A stretch of DNA of 64,000 bases, from positions 1 to 64,000 of the forward strand of contig NZ_CAKZYF010000106.1 of the NCBI RefSeq assembly GCF_937884665.1, written 5' to 3'. The stretch comes from an uncultured Allomuricauda sp. (lineage in GTDB: Bacteria > Bacteroidota > Bacteroidia > Flavobacteriales > Flavobacteriaceae). The notes beneath the pieces were generated by a model, which worked only from the letters and a program-made list of their open reading frames with translations, did not search any database and was not told the origin of the DNA. The translations under genes and the position numbers were made by a program. Below, piece after piece: positions 1-9,170 of this stretch; the stretch's first letter is position 1, and every line of letters starts with the position of its first letter.

Positions 1-62
1 AATCGAAGGTCTATGTTTATCATTCAAGACTGATTATTTCATTATATTCAATTTAACACCTT

Positions 63-97
63 GTAAAACAAATACTTATAGGGTGTTTTACTTTTTT
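63..97 (+). terminator. Intrinsic terminator of a gene left of the window
   Basis: GTAAAACA at 63-70 and TGTTTTAC at 84-91 form a perfect 8-bp inverted repeat with a 13-nt loop, followed directly by six T. This is the form of a rho-independent terminator on the plus strand, so a plus-strand gene probably ends just left of the window. A competing 6-bp pairing (AACACC at 55-60 with GGTGTT at 82-87) uses part of the same right arm. Confidence 0.5.
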
Positions 98-106
98 GGC
101 ACGCTG

Positions 107-137
107 TTTGGTATACTAGTTATGGAATGTAAATAGT
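107..137 (+). promoter_or_regulatory. Possible promoter of the basic secreted protein gene
   Basis: TTTG at 107-110 is followed after 19 nt by TAAATAGT at 130-137. Spacing fits the Bacteroidota housekeeping promoter, but the -7 element is a weak match to TAnnTTTG. It lies 28 nt before the start codon at 166. Confidence 0.3.
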
Positions 138-165
138 TGCATTCGGAAACTTAAAACAGTAGGAT

Positions 166-1353
166 ATGAAAAAGTTAGTACTCATTTTAACAGGTGTTCT
201 TTTTGGAACTTTTGGTACTATGGCTGCCCCAGTGGAAGCGGATGCTTTCTCGACCAGTACGTACCGCTACGGAAACTCCTTCATCTTTGTGGAAGGTGGC
301 GTAACTTTTTCAGTATACCCAGATGGAGAGTTTGACTTTTACATTAATAATCAAGTTAATGTAGGTGTTGGGGCCCAAATTGGAAATGTTGGAATTACAT
401 TCAACTCCGGGTTCAATTATAATCCATTTGTCCAATATGATGATTACGGTGCTGTTGTTCAAGTTGAAAATATTCCGGTTTTCTATGACTTTTATGGCCG
501 CGTGTCGCAAATTGGAGGTGTGGATATCTGGTACAGGAATGGAAGGGTAAGAAGAGTTGGTGGACTGAATATATTTTATAATGGTGGTGTTTTTAGTCAC
601 TACACTGGTTTCATCAATGTTTATAACAGACGTTATATCTATAGACCGTTTCACAGGTTCTTTGCACGACCAGCGGTTGGATTCTGTAATGTGTTCTACA
701 CGCCTTATAGAAGATACTATAGGCCGCTACGATATACCTATTATAGACCGTATCGAAACAATTATAGAAGGGCTTACGCTCGTCTAGGAAAAACATACAG
801 AAATGATAGAGGTGTACGAAGAGCCAATATTTATAGAAATGATAGACGGGTCACCGTACGAAATAATGATGTCAGGAGAAATAGTGCAGTGCGGTCGAAT
901 CGCTCCGTGGAACGTTCCATTTCTAGGTCAAATTCAAATAGGGTTTCTAACGTAAACCGTAATGAAAACTTAAGAAGATCAAATGGTAAAACACGAAATA
1001 GTGTAAGCCGATCGGAAAGTACGGTGCGAAGAAACAGCAATGTAAATAGAAATAACAATAGCGTGAGTAGAACGGTTACCCAGCGTCAGGTTACACGAAC
1101 TCCCAATACGAGAACTGTAAATCGTCGTCAGGTGACCACCACTCCAAGAAGTAAAACGGTGAACCGAAGTACGACCAGCAGAACGTACAAGTCACCGAAC
1201 ACCACAAAAAGGAGTGTTGCCAGCAGGAGCAATTCTTCAAACAGAAATGTAAAAAGGAACTCTTCGGCGACAGTCAAAAGAAGTACGGGAAATTCCACTT
1301 CTAGAAGAAGTAGCAGTAGTTCAAAATCAAGACGGAGTTCTAGAACAAGATAA
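166..1353 (+). CDS. Secreted protein with Arg/Ser/Asn-rich basic C-terminal half
   Basis: A 395-residue protein of unknown function. Residues 1 to about 20 form a signal peptide. Residues 25-150 are Gly/Tyr/Phe/Asn-rich and probably beta-rich, with recurring GGV/GGL-N/D-I-F/W-Y segments. Residues 155-205 are dense in Tyr-Arg-Pro. From about 205 to the end the chain is low-complexity Arg, Ser, Asn and Thr, with a short near-repeat around RRQVT and TRTVN, and almost no acidic residues. The tail should be disordered and strongly cationic. Automatic annotation sometimes gives such tails names from sperm basic proteins, which would be compositional artefact. A role binding an anionic polymer (extracellular DNA, polysaccharide or LPS) is inference. 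It is monocistronic, ending at a strong terminator. Confidence 0.75.
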   Translation: MKKLVLILTGVLFGTFGTMAAPVEADAFSTSTYRYGNSFIFVEGGVTFSVYPDGEFDFYINNQVNVGVGAQIGNVGITFNSGFNYNPFVQYDDYGAVVQVENIPVFYDFYGRVSQIGGVDIWYRNGRVRRVGGLNIFYNGGVFSHYTGFINVYNRRYIYRPFHRFFARPAVGFCNVFYTPYRRYYRPLRYTYYRPYRNNYRRAYARLGKTYRNDRGVRRANIYRNDRRVTVRNNDVRRNSAVRSNRSVERSISRSNSNRVSNVNRNENLRRSNGKTRNSVSRSESTVRRNSNVNRNNNSVSRTVTQRQVTRTPNTRTVNRRQVTTTPRSKTVNRSTTSRTYKSPNTTKRSVASRSNSSNRNVKRNSSATVKRSTGNSTSRRSSSSSKSRRSSRTR

Positions 1354-1384
1354 AAAGGTAGTTTTTAGGTTGGTTAGTTGTTTA

Positions 1385-1419
1385 CCCCGTGGTTGGATTT
1401 ATCCGCCACGGGGTTTTTT
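1385..1419 (+). terminator. Rho-independent terminator
   Basis: CCCCGTGG (1385-1392) pairs perfectly with CCACGGGG (1406-1413) across a 13-nt loop, followed by six T. It ends the gene at 166-1353. The minus-strand side has no T run, so it serves the plus strand. Confidence 0.9.
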
Positions 1420-1446
1420 GATCCCTAAATACTTCGGATGTGTAGG

Positions 1447-2904
1447 TTACTCCCGTTTTTTAAGCCACTTCGAAAGAATACCGGAAATATCTTCAGAGAT
1501 TTCAAATCGATATAAAATCCCCAGATACATCACAACAATAATCGTCGATTTGAAAAGTATGCTGAGAACAGGGTGAAAATCAAAAGTGAATACACTAAAA
1601 AGTACTGCCAGCAAAAGTAAAGTGGCAAAGACTTTAAATGTGGATTTGGTAAAGGGTAATATCCCAAACTTCAGCTTTACAAATATCAGTTTGATGACAT
1701 TAAAAATGCAAATGGAGATAAAACTGGCCAAAGCGGCCCCCTCCAAGCCATAAGCCGGAATAAGAAAAAGGTTCAAGACGATGGTCAATGCCGCTAGGCC
1801 GACACCAAAAAGCAATAGGGTTCTATAGTATTTGGAATTGTATAGAATAGAGTTGTTGTTCCCCAAAAGGGAATCGAACACCTTGGCCATCCCAATCAGA
1901 AAAACAATATAAAATCCATCGCGATAGGTTTCAGGTAACAAAAGATACAGGTCTTCCAAATTGAGCAGTATCAACAGGAAAAGGATTCCCGAAGCTATAA
2001 AAAGGGTCAGGGAGGTTTTTTTGTAAAGTGTTTCCAATCCAAAAAAATCACCTCTATTCAACAATTCAGCGGTCAGGGGATACGTAATCTGGTGCATTGC
2101 CCGAGATGGGACTATAATTACCGTGGCAATATAAACCGCAACCCCATAATATGCGACATTTTCAATTTTTACAAACTGATTTATCATTACCTTATCAATT
2201 TCTACTAAGACGGACGCCGCAGACCCACCAAGAATAATTAAAAGTGAGTAGGAAAGTACTTCTCTGATATTTCCTGGAACTACGTAGCGAAGCTTGGGCC
2301 TGGAAATCTGAAACGCATATAGCTTGATAATAATGGTTCTTAGGACATAGAGGCCCACCAAGAGTTTAAAGAAAACATCCAAAGAAAACAAGTCGAGATA
2401 CAGAAAAAGAAGAAGAAGCATAACACCCAACCTACCGAAAACCTCTTTCATAAAGTTTCCAAAAACTGATTTCAGATGTACTTTGCACCAAGCGTAATAC
2501 ACTTCAAAATAGGCCATTGCGAAACCCACTAAGAAAACATACCACAAATAGTTCCTTACCACGGGATTGATTGTGGACACCAAATCCCCCAATAAATCCT
2601 GAAAAAAAGCAAAAAACAAAAACAGGGGCAAAATCCCTAAAAGTGGAATTACCAGCATTAAGAAAAGGAAACCCTCTTGCTCTGATTGAGCGTAATTACT
2701 ATAAAACTTCACCATGGTATTATGGACACCAAAAGCCATTAGAGGCATAAGAATGGCCGCCGATGCAAGGATAAAAGTCACCAACCCATAATACGAGTCG
2801 GGTAGTATCTGGGTGTATAAAAAAATCGTGTTTACCGCACCAAATAGAAAACCCAAATATGTGGTGAAAACATTTTTTAAGGATTGTTTTAGGACAACTC
2901 CCAT
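1447..2904 (-). CDS. Wzx-like polysaccharide flippase, MOP superfamily
   Basis: A 485-residue polytopic inner-membrane protein with hydrophobic segments spread over its length, about 12 to 14 spanning helices, as expected for COG2244 oligosaccharide/lipid flippases. The N-terminus has the usual basic start followed by a first helix, and the central region shows the usual pattern of amphipathic helices. Such proteins move lipid-linked sugars across the inner membrane. The gene overlaps the upstream glycosyltransferase by 16 nt, so the two are probably translationally coupled and share a pathway. It is the last gene of a minus-strand operon with the glycosyltransferase and the YfhO-type protein. 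The substrate cannot be read from the sequence. Confidence 0.85.
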   Translation of the reverse strand: MGVVLKQSLKNVFTTYLGFLFGAVNTIFLYTQILPDSYYGLVTFILASAAILMPLMAFGVHNTMVKFYSNYAQSEQEGFLFLMLVIPLLGILPLFLFFAFFQDLLGDLVSTINPVVRNYLWYVFLVGFAMAYFEVYYAWCKVHLKSVFGNFMKEVFGRLGVMLLLLFLYLDLFSLDVFFKLLVGLYVLRTIIIKLYAFQISRPKLRYVVPGNIREVLSYSLLIILGGSAASVLVEIDKVMINQFVKIENVAYYGVAVYIATVIIVPSRAMHQITYPLTAELLNRGDFFGLETLYKKTSLTLFIASGILFLLILLNLEDLYLLLPETYRDGFYIVFLIGMAKVFDSLLGNNNSILYNSKYYRTLLLFGVGLAALTIVLNLFLIPAYGLEGAALASFISICIFNVIKLIFVKLKFGILPFTKSTFKVFATLLLLAVLFSVFTFDFHPVLSILFKSTIIVVMYLGILYRFEISEDISGILSKWLKKRE

Positions 2905-4172
2905 CGAATATAATTAGCCAAAGATTCGGTCAACACCCTTCTATGAAAACCCTTTATATGCTCAGGACTATAAACCAAATTGTTATTCTGATAGCGTTTA
3001 AACCAATCCAAAAGTACAGTTTTAATAGCTTCTTTAGAACCGTGCGCAAAAACTTCCCCCGAATTTGTAGCCGTTATCATTTGTCCAGCCTCCCAGTCTT
3101 TGGGGCCAATGCCCAAAATAGGTCTTTCCGCCTTAAAATATTCAAAAAGTTTGCCTGGAACTATGCCTCGGGTCTCTTCAGAATCAATTTCCAAAAGAAG
3201 TAAAATCTGGGATTTCTGCTGTAGTTCCAAAACTTCTTCATGGGGTACATAGCCCAAAATATCAACAAACTCCATAAGCTTGTGTTTTTTAAGTGCGGTC
3301 AATGCTTCCTCCCCTACTACACCAATAAGTTGAATTCGCAATTCTCGGGCAAAAAGCTCATCGTCGGCCACCAACTCTTGAAGGGCTTGCCATAAACTTT
3401 CGGGATTTCTACCCGTCAGCAAAGAGCCAATATGGGAAATGGTGAACTTGGAATCCAGTTCTTTGGTACTTGGACCATCATCAAAGCCATTCGTAATCGT
3501 TTTTATAGGGGTATCAGTCAGTTTTTCGAACTCAGCTTTCGTCGTTATACTGGTCACTATCAATTTATCTGATTTATCCAAGACCGCTTTTTCTAAATGT
3601 TCATGCTTTCTTCTAGACGATGGGGTCAACCGCAATTTTTTATGATATCCGATAGATGTCCAAGGATCTCTGAAGTCCGCGATCCATTCAATAGCATGTC
3701 TTTGTTTAAGACGCAAGCCAATAAGGTGTACACTATGCGGAGGCCCAGTGGTAATAATGGTTTTAATAGCTTCCTTTTCTATAAACCTGGATAGAAATGA
3801 AGTGGAGGGTTTTACCCATAATTTTCGTGCATCTGGAATAAATAAGTTACCCCGAATCCAAAGTAGCACTTTTTCGGTCCATGAAATGCTTTTGTCAGAA
3901 ATGATTCCTGAACTAATGGTCTTGGTCTTTTTTTTGGACAACAAAGCGGCCCAAGCATAGGGTTCTTTGATAGGTCGTTTTAGGATGTGCAAGTCATCGG
4001 GAACTTCGTTCAAAAGCTCTTTATCGATTATCGGATAATCAGGATTTTCTGGTATATAGACAATCGGTGAAAAGTCGAACTCAGGCAGATACTTGATAAA
4101 TTTGAGCCACCGCTGTACACCAGGTCCCCCTGCTGGGGGCCAATAATACGTTATGATCAAAACCTTTTGCAT
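2889..4172 (-). CDS. Glycosyltransferase, GT4-like (GT-B fold)
   Basis: A 427-residue predicted cytoplasmic glycosyltransferase. The N-terminus has the GT-B Rossmann start (strand VLIITYYWPP followed by the glycine-rich AGGPGVQR loop), and the middle has TTGPPHS and the WIADFRDPW segment common in Bacteroidota GT4-like proteins. The C-terminal nucleotide-sugar domain includes GKLFEYF near residue 345, corresponding to the conserved Glu-containing EX7E-like region. Its ATG overlaps the TGA of the upstream YfhO-type gene by one base, and it overlaps the downstream flippase by 16 nt, so the three form one tight operon. It probably adds a sugar to a lipid-linked or surface glycan; donor and acceptor are unknown. 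Confidence 0.88.
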   Translation of the reverse strand: MQKVLIITYYWPPAGGPGVQRWLKFIKYLPEFDFSPIVYIPENPDYPIIDKELLNEVPDDLHILKRPIKEPYAWAALLSKKKTKTISSGIISDKSISWTEKVLLWIRGNLFIPDARKLWVKPSTSFLSRFIEKEAIKTIITTGPPHSVHLIGLRLKQRHAIEWIADFRDPWTSIGYHKKLRLTPSSRRKHEHLEKAVLDKSDKLIVTSITTKAEFEKLTDTPIKTITNGFDDGPSTKELDSKFTISHIGSLLTGRNPESLWQALQELVADDELFARELRIQLIGVVGEEALTALKKHKLMEFVDILGYVPHEEVLELQQKSQILLLLEIDSEETRGIVPGKLFEYFKAERPILGIGPKDWEAGQMITATNSGEVFAHGSKEAIKTVLLDWFKRYQNNNLVYSPEHIKGFHRRVLTESLANYIRWELS

Positions 4173-6613
4173 CAGGCTTCATTCACTTTTTTCCTTGATT
4201 TACGGACGAGTGGAAGGACCGAACTACCCAAAATAATCAGGACCAGGACAATACAACTCGCTAAACTAATTTGACTTCCCAATTGCACTACTTCTGGTTG
4301 AAATTGAAATACAATATCGTGTTGGCCCATGGGGATACGTAATCCCCGAAGTGCATAATTCACCCTAAACTGCTCCTGTGCCTTTCCATCAACGGTAACT
4401 TGCCAACCTTTGGGATAGTACATTTCAGAAAAAACGGCAAAACCTTCATTTTCATTTTCGGTACGATACTTTAAATAATTTGGGCGATATTCCAAAAGTT
4501 CAATGCGCGCCACGGAATCCATGGTAAACCTATGTTTCGTAAGTCTCGGATACTTTTTGGTATCCACTATGGCTTCCCGTTTTGAATCAAAGGACTTCAG
4601 CTTCTGAATTTCCTCATCCGGAGAACCAGCAGGTATGATCCGCTCCACGAACCAAGCGTTCCCATTTCTACCATCATTTATTGCAGGGACACTGTTTCCT
4701 TCTTCGTCTTGTTGAATGACGTATTTTACATTCAACATATCCAAAACCTCGGTATTGTTTTGATAGAGATGGTATTCGAACAGATCTTGGAGTCGTTTTG
4801 GTTTGGCAGCATGGTATCCCCCAATAGATTTATGGAAGTACGACGTCCGTGCACCATTTAGCCCTTCCTGCGGGTCAAAGACCCGAAAAGTCCCTGGGTC
4901 TTGTTGAATCGCTTTGTCCAACTGACTGGCTTGAAAAGGAGCATTTACTTGACGTTGTCTCACAAAATCGTCTTCATTTACATAGCGTTGGGCCACTCCT
5001 ACCATATCAAATAGGACTAAAATGACCAAAGCTAGCGTAGCTATCGTTTTGTTGATTTTTTCTTTGACCAATAACCAGATAACAAATGTAGCGAGTGCTA
5101 TGTAGATTACGGACCTCAAGGTATCGTAAATATAGACTGCCTCTCTATCCCTTTGAATCATGGAAATGAGTTCGTCACCAAAATACGTTCGATAGGTTTC
5201 GTCCCGCATTCCCGTGAAATCAAAAAAACTTTTCAAGAGAAAGATAAAAGCTCCCAGGGCCAGTACAATGAAAAAACTCCACTTGAGAGCATTCAACTTT
5301 GTTTTTCGTTTCACAGTATTCTTAAAAATTTCCCGAAGGCCCAGTATCCCCAGGATGGGGAAACAAAGCTCCAATACTACCTGAATGGAGGAGACCGCAC
5401 GAAACTTGTTATACAATGGGAAATAATCGATCATGAAATCCGTAAGCGCCGGAAAGTTCTTTCCCCAAGAGAGTAACAAAGAAATTAGGAATCCAAAAGC
5501 CAACCACCATTTATGCTTGCCCTTCACCAAAAATAGACCGAGAACAAATAAAAAAAACACAATAGCACCTACGTAAGCCGGTCCCGCCACTATGGGTTGG
5601 TCCCCCCAATACAGGGGCAGGCCGCTTGAGAACTCCAAAGCTTTGCTTGAGGACAATCCCTGCCCTACCAGATATTCGTAGGACTTGGAATCCCTTCCCA
5701 AATCCTCATTTCCCGACCCTCCGAACAACCTCGGAGAAAACAAATTCAAGGATTCGGCGATACCGTAACTATATTGGGTAATATAGTCCCTATCCAATCC
5801 GCTGGAAACTACTTTTACGCTCCCATCAGGATTTAAGGTCAACTCCGATTTTCCCCGTGTGCTCCAGTCTGCATATTCTTTAGTGGCCAACAATCCGGTG
5901 GCGTTGGTAGCAATCGAAAGCGCCACCGCGAAAAGCAAAATGCCTACCGATAATACATAATGCTTCACTTCTTTTTTCTTGATGGCGTAGAACAGGTGCA
6001 CCAGTCCCAATACCAATACCAAAAGCATAAAATAATACGTCATCTGGTAGTGGTTGGCACTAATCTCCAAGGCCATGGCCAAAGCGGTTAAACTAAAGCC
6101 CAGCACATATTTTTTTCGAAAAACAAGAAGTATTCCCCCTAAAACCATAGGAAAATAGCCGAGCGCGTGAGCTTTTGCATTATGTCCCACACCTAAAATT
6201 ATTATCAAATAGGTGGAAAAACCAAAAGCGAGGGCACCTAAGATAGCCAGTCGAAACTCGACTTTAAGTGAGAGCATCAAGATGTAGAAACTGATGAAAT
6301 ACAAAAATAAGTAGTCAGCAGGCCTCGGTAAAAATCGAATCAATCGGTCTAATTTCTTAATGTAATCATGTGGATAATTAGCTCCCAACTGGTAGGTAGG
6401 CATTCCACCAAAGGCACTGTTGGTCCAGTACGATTCCACACCGGTCAATTCCTTATAATCATTCCTTTCTTTGGCCATTCCTTTGTATTGGGCAATGTCA
6501 GATTGGAATATCGCCTTACCCTGAAGTACCGGGTAGAAATAAACCAAAGCAACAAGAATAAAAAAAAGGATGGCCCCAAGATGGGGAATAGCATATTTTG
6601 GGGATAGCTTCAT
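4172..6613 (-). CDS. YfhO family large membrane protein
   Basis: An 813-residue protein with an N-terminal helix, a large block of further membrane helices (to about residue 520) and a C-terminal soluble domain of about 250 residues ending in one more helix and a basic tail. This matches the YfhO family, GT-C-like membrane proteins that in Bacillus take part in glycosylating lipoteichoic acid. The ATG at 6613 is preferred: a TTG seven codons upstream would only lengthen the cytoplasmic end. The first periplasmic loop contains the conserved-looking SDIAQYKGMAKERNDY segment. Co-transcription with a GT4-like enzyme and a flippase suggests a three-part glycan system: sugar transfer inside, flipping, then transfer outside by this protein. 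That division of labour is inference. Confidence 0.85.
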   Translation of the reverse strand: MKLSPKYAIPHLGAILFFILVALVYFYPVLQGKAIFQSDIAQYKGMAKERNDYKELTGVESYWTNSAFGGMPTYQLGANYPHDYIKKLDRLIRFLPRPADYLFLYFISFYILMLSLKVEFRLAILGALAFGFSTYLIIILGVGHNAKAHALGYFPMVLGGILLVFRKKYVLGFSLTALAMALEISANHYQMTYYFMLLVLVLGLVHLFYAIKKKEVKHYVLSVGILLFAVALSIATNATGLLATKEYADWSTRGKSELTLNPDGSVKVVSSGLDRDYITQYSYGIAESLNLFSPRLFGGSGNEDLGRDSKSYEYLVGQGLSSSKALEFSSGLPLYWGDQPIVAGPAYVGAIVFFLFVLGLFLVKGKHKWWLAFGFLISLLLSWGKNFPALTDFMIDYFPLYNKFRAVSSIQVVLELCFPILGILGLREIFKNTVKRKTKLNALKWSFFIVLALGAFIFLLKSFFDFTGMRDETYRTYFGDELISMIQRDREAVYIYDTLRSVIYIALATFVIWLLVKEKINKTIATLALVILVLFDMVGVAQRYVNEDDFVRQRQVNAPFQASQLDKAIQQDPGTFRVFDPQEGLNGARTSYFHKSIGGYHAAKPKRLQDLFEYHLYQNNTEVLDMLNVKYVIQQDEEGNSVPAINDGRNGNAWFVERIIPAGSPDEEIQKLKSFDSKREAIVDTKKYPRLTKHRFTMDSVARIELLEYRPNYLKYRTENENEGFAVFSEMYYPKGWQVTVDGKAQEQFRVNYALRGLRIPMGQHDIVFQFQPEVVQLGSQISLASCIVLVLIILGSSVLPLVRKSRKKVNEA

Positions 6614-6637
6614 GAATAGAATTTGAAACGACAAATA

Positions 6638-6898
6638 TTAGTCAATTTCTTCAAAATCTATATATTCTCCAACTTTTTTTGAAGGGTTCGATTTTCGGGT
6701 TGGTCTTTTGAAAACGGATGTTTCACCTTCTTTTGATGAACTTCCATTTTGATGGTCGTACGGCGAAAATGTTCCGCCAAACTTTTCCTGGGTCTTCTTC
6801 ATCGCATACCCAAATAATTTGGGGGCCAACCACCTTAAAAGCAATTTCATAGCATAATATACTAATATGAGAAGTAAAATCGTTTGTATTAAAACCAT
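6638..6898 (-). CDS. DUF4834 family small membrane protein
   Basis: An 86-residue protein: one hydrophobic helix at residues 1-22, a short amphipathic stretch, then a polar tail containing FGGTFSPYDHQNG and ending in acidic residues (GEYIDFEEID). This matches DUF4834, restricted to Bacteroidota and of unknown function. The ATG at 6898 is chosen over a TTG three codons upstream because it directly precedes the membrane helix. It ends 24 nt before the YfhO-type start and is probably the first gene of that operon. Confidence 0.8.
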   Translation of the reverse strand: MVLIQTILLLILVYYAMKLLLRWLAPKLFGYAMKKTQEKFGGTFSPYDHQNGSSSKEGETSVFKRPTRKSNPSKKVGEYIDFEEID

Positions 6899-6916
6899 GT
6901 AACCCAACTATTGCAT

Positions 6917-6948
6917 CAAAATTACCTAGTTAGTCCGTCCAAAGGCAA
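6917..6948 (-). promoter_or_regulatory. Promoter of the DUF4834-YfhO-glycosyltransferase-flippase operon
   Basis: Read on the minus strand, TTG at 6948-6946, 21 nt, then TAATTTTG at 6924-6917 match the Bacteroidota sigma-A consensus. Transcription should start near 6910, about 12 nt before the ATG at 6898. Confidence 0.5.
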
Positions 6949-6980
6949 TAAAGTATCTTAAAAAAGTATTAAAAAGTTAT

Positions 6981-7952
6981 ATGGATATCCCGCATTCACT
7001 TCTCAAAGCCCTTGTTTTTCTGTTGATACCGTACTTCAGTACGGCACAATACACAGATGTCATCAATTCGAACAGACCGGGACGGGCCGTAAGTGCTTAT
7101 GCGGTTGGAAAAAATGTGGTTCAAGCTGAATTTGGATTGTTATATGAACAACAAGATGACGCGAACCTAAATTCTGACTCCAACATTTTCGGAACAGACT
7201 TTTCAATTCGCTATGGCTTACTGTTTGAACAACTAGAAGTGGTATATGAAGGTTCTTTCATCAATCAAAACATAACCTTCATTGATACCAATTTGGAAGA
7301 TACACGCACGGACTTTTCAAGAAATCGCGCAGGCCTCAAATATTTGGTCTTTGACCCATTTAAGGACCCTGAAAAGAACAAACCCAATTTATACAGCTGG
7401 CGGGCCAATAATGTTTTCCAATGGAAAAATTTAATTCCGGCGGTATCCATTTATGCAGGTGCCACCTTTAACTTGGGAGAAAATCCTTTTTTTGTGGATG
7501 TCCCAACAGTTTCCCCACGGGTAGCAGTTGCCACCCAGAGCCGACTTTCTCCACGATTCGTCTTAATTTCCAATGTGGCATACGACCGGATTGGAACCGA
7601 TTTTTCCCAATGGAGTTATGCCGTTTCTTTGACCCATGCGTTTCGCAACCCGAAATGGAGCGTATTTTTTGAAAATCAAGGTTTTTTTGGAGGAGTTTCC
7701 AATGATATGCTTTTACGAACTGGCGTCGCTTACCTCATAAACCAGGATTTACAAGCTGATTTTCATTTAGGTTCTAATTTTAAAAACGACCCCTCCCGGC
7801 TTTTCACCGTACTTGGGTTTTCATACCGACTCGATTTTCATAAAGATGAGCTTGTTCCCATTGAAAATCAAAAACCTACGAACAATAAGAAAATAAGCAG
7901 ACAAAACTTCAAGAAAAACAGAAGGAAGAAGAAGAAAAAGAAGGATTTCTAA
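6981..7952 (+). CDS. Outer-membrane beta-barrel transporter-like protein
   Basis: A 323-residue secreted protein. Residues 1-22 are a signal peptide cleaved near STAQ. The mature N-terminus carries DVINSNRPGRA, the opening seen in flavobacterial members of the PF13557 phenol-degradation MetA-like family, followed by alternating hydrophobic/aromatic strands typical of a small beta-barrel. The C-terminal 30 residues are unusual: a basic tail ending in a nearly pure lysine run after the last predicted strand. The gene stands alone, divergent from the DUF4834 operon. Location in the outer membrane is well supported by pattern; transport function and substrate are not shown. Confidence 0.75.
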   Translation: MDIPHSLLKALVFLLIPYFSTAQYTDVINSNRPGRAVSAYAVGKNVVQAEFGLLYEQQDDANLNSDSNIFGTDFSIRYGLLFEQLEVVYEGSFINQNITFIDTNLEDTRTDFSRNRAGLKYLVFDPFKDPEKNKPNLYSWRANNVFQWKNLIPAVSIYAGATFNLGENPFFVDVPTVSPRVAVATQSRLSPRFVLISNVAYDRIGTDFSQWSYAVSLTHAFRNPKWSVFFENQGFFGGVSNDMLLRTGVAYLINQDLQADFHLGSNFKNDPSRLFTVLGFSYRLDFHKDELVPIENQKPTNNKKISRQNFKKNRRKKKKKKDF

Positions 7953-8018
7953 GTTTTGTACACTCCACTTTTCTACTGATTATAATATTCCTATTATTGG
8001 ACTTTCAAAATCGAGTCC

Positions 8019-9128
8019 ATGGTAACAATTTACAGGGTAGAAGACAAGGCAGATTTAAAGCGTTTTGTAAAATTTCCTTTCAGCCTTTATAAAAAGTCTC
8101 CCTATTGGGTTCCGCCAATAATCAACGGTGAGATGGAATCCTTCAATCCAAACAAAAATCCGGTATTTGAAAATGCCGAAGCCACCTTTTTTCTTGCCTT
8201 AAAGAATGAAAAAGTCGTGGGCAGGGTGGCGGCGATAATCAATTGGCTTGAAGTAAAAGAGCAAAGAATACTTAAAATGCGATTTGGTTGGTTTGATTTT
8301 GTAGACGATTTTGAGGTGTCCAAAGCCCTGTTGGATAAGGTTTTTGAAATAGGAAAAGAAAACATGCTTGCATATATGGAAGGGCCCGTTGGATTTTCCA
8401 ATTTGGATAAAGTTGGTGTACTTACTGAAGGTTTTGACCATATCGGTACGATGATCACCTGGTATAATCATCCCTATTATAAATTGCACTACGAACAATA
8501 TGGCATGGTCAAGGAAAAAGAGTACCTGGAAAACAAATTCCTCGCGGCAAAAGCCGACCCAAAACTGTTCTATAAGGCAAACCTTTTAATCAAAAAAAGA
8601 TACAATCTTCGTGAAAAAAACTTTACTACGAATAAGGAGATTATGCCCTGGGTTGACAAAATGTTTGACTTGTTCAACGAAACTTATTCCAGTTTATCCT
8701 CTTTCGTAAAGATAACTGATGTACAAAAAGAGTATTTTAAAAAGAAATACATCAGCTTCATCAATCCAGAGTACATTAAGTTTGTGGTGGATGCAGAAGA
8801 TAACTTGGTAGCATTTGCCATTGTTATGCCGTCTTTTTCGGAAGCTTTGCAAAAGGCCAAAGGGAGACTATTTCCTTTAGGTCTATTTCATCTGCTAAAG
8901 GCTAAAAAAAATAGTAAGGATGTAATTTTTTATTTGATAGGAATTCATCCAAGTTACCAGAACAAAGGAGTTACTGCCATAATCTTCAACGAATACTACA
9001 AGGTTTTTCAACAACGAGGTATTGTAAATTGCATACGGACCCCGGAGCTGGAAGAGAACATTGCCATCCGACAAATGTGGAAAAACTTCGACCCTGTGAC
9101 ACACAAACGAAGAAGAACCTATCGATAG
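8019..9128 (+). CDS. GNAT-fold acyltransferase-like protein
   Basis: A 369-residue cytoplasmic protein with no signal peptide. Residues 1-130 contain the start of an acetyltransferase-like fold (KFPFSLYKKSPYWVPP, then KNEKVVGRVAAIIN resembling strand beta-4 of GNAT proteins). A second half from about residue 240 contains VVDAEDNLVAFAIVMPS and IGIHPSYQNKGVT, which looks like a GNAT acetyl-CoA loop. The family is widespread in Bacteroidota and sometimes mislabelled as GTP cyclohydrolase. Function and substrate are unknown. A 5-bp inverted repeat (GGACT...AGTCC) sits immediately before the start codon and could affect translation. Confidence 0.7.
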   Translation: MVTIYRVEDKADLKRFVKFPFSLYKKSPYWVPPIINGEMESFNPNKNPVFENAEATFFLALKNEKVVGRVAAIINWLEVKEQRILKMRFGWFDFVDDFEVSKALLDKVFEIGKENMLAYMEGPVGFSNLDKVGVLTEGFDHIGTMITWYNHPYYKLHYEQYGMVKEKEYLENKFLAAKADPKLFYKANLLIKKRYNLREKNFTTNKEIMPWVDKMFDLFNETYSSLSSFVKITDVQKEYFKKKYISFINPEYIKFVVDAEDNLVAFAIVMPSFSEALQKAKGRLFPLGLFHLLKAKKNSKDVIFYLIGIHPSYQNKGVTAIIFNEYYKVFQQRGIVNCIRTPELEENIAIRQMWKNFDPVTHKRRRTYR

Positions 9129-9170
9129 GATTTATGAGTCTTATATTAAGGAGATGAATTACGATCGATT

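Noticed and set aside
55-91. Attenuator at the left edge with two alternative stems
   Set aside because: The competing 6-bp stem is short and the gene it would control is outside the window; reported only as a terminator.
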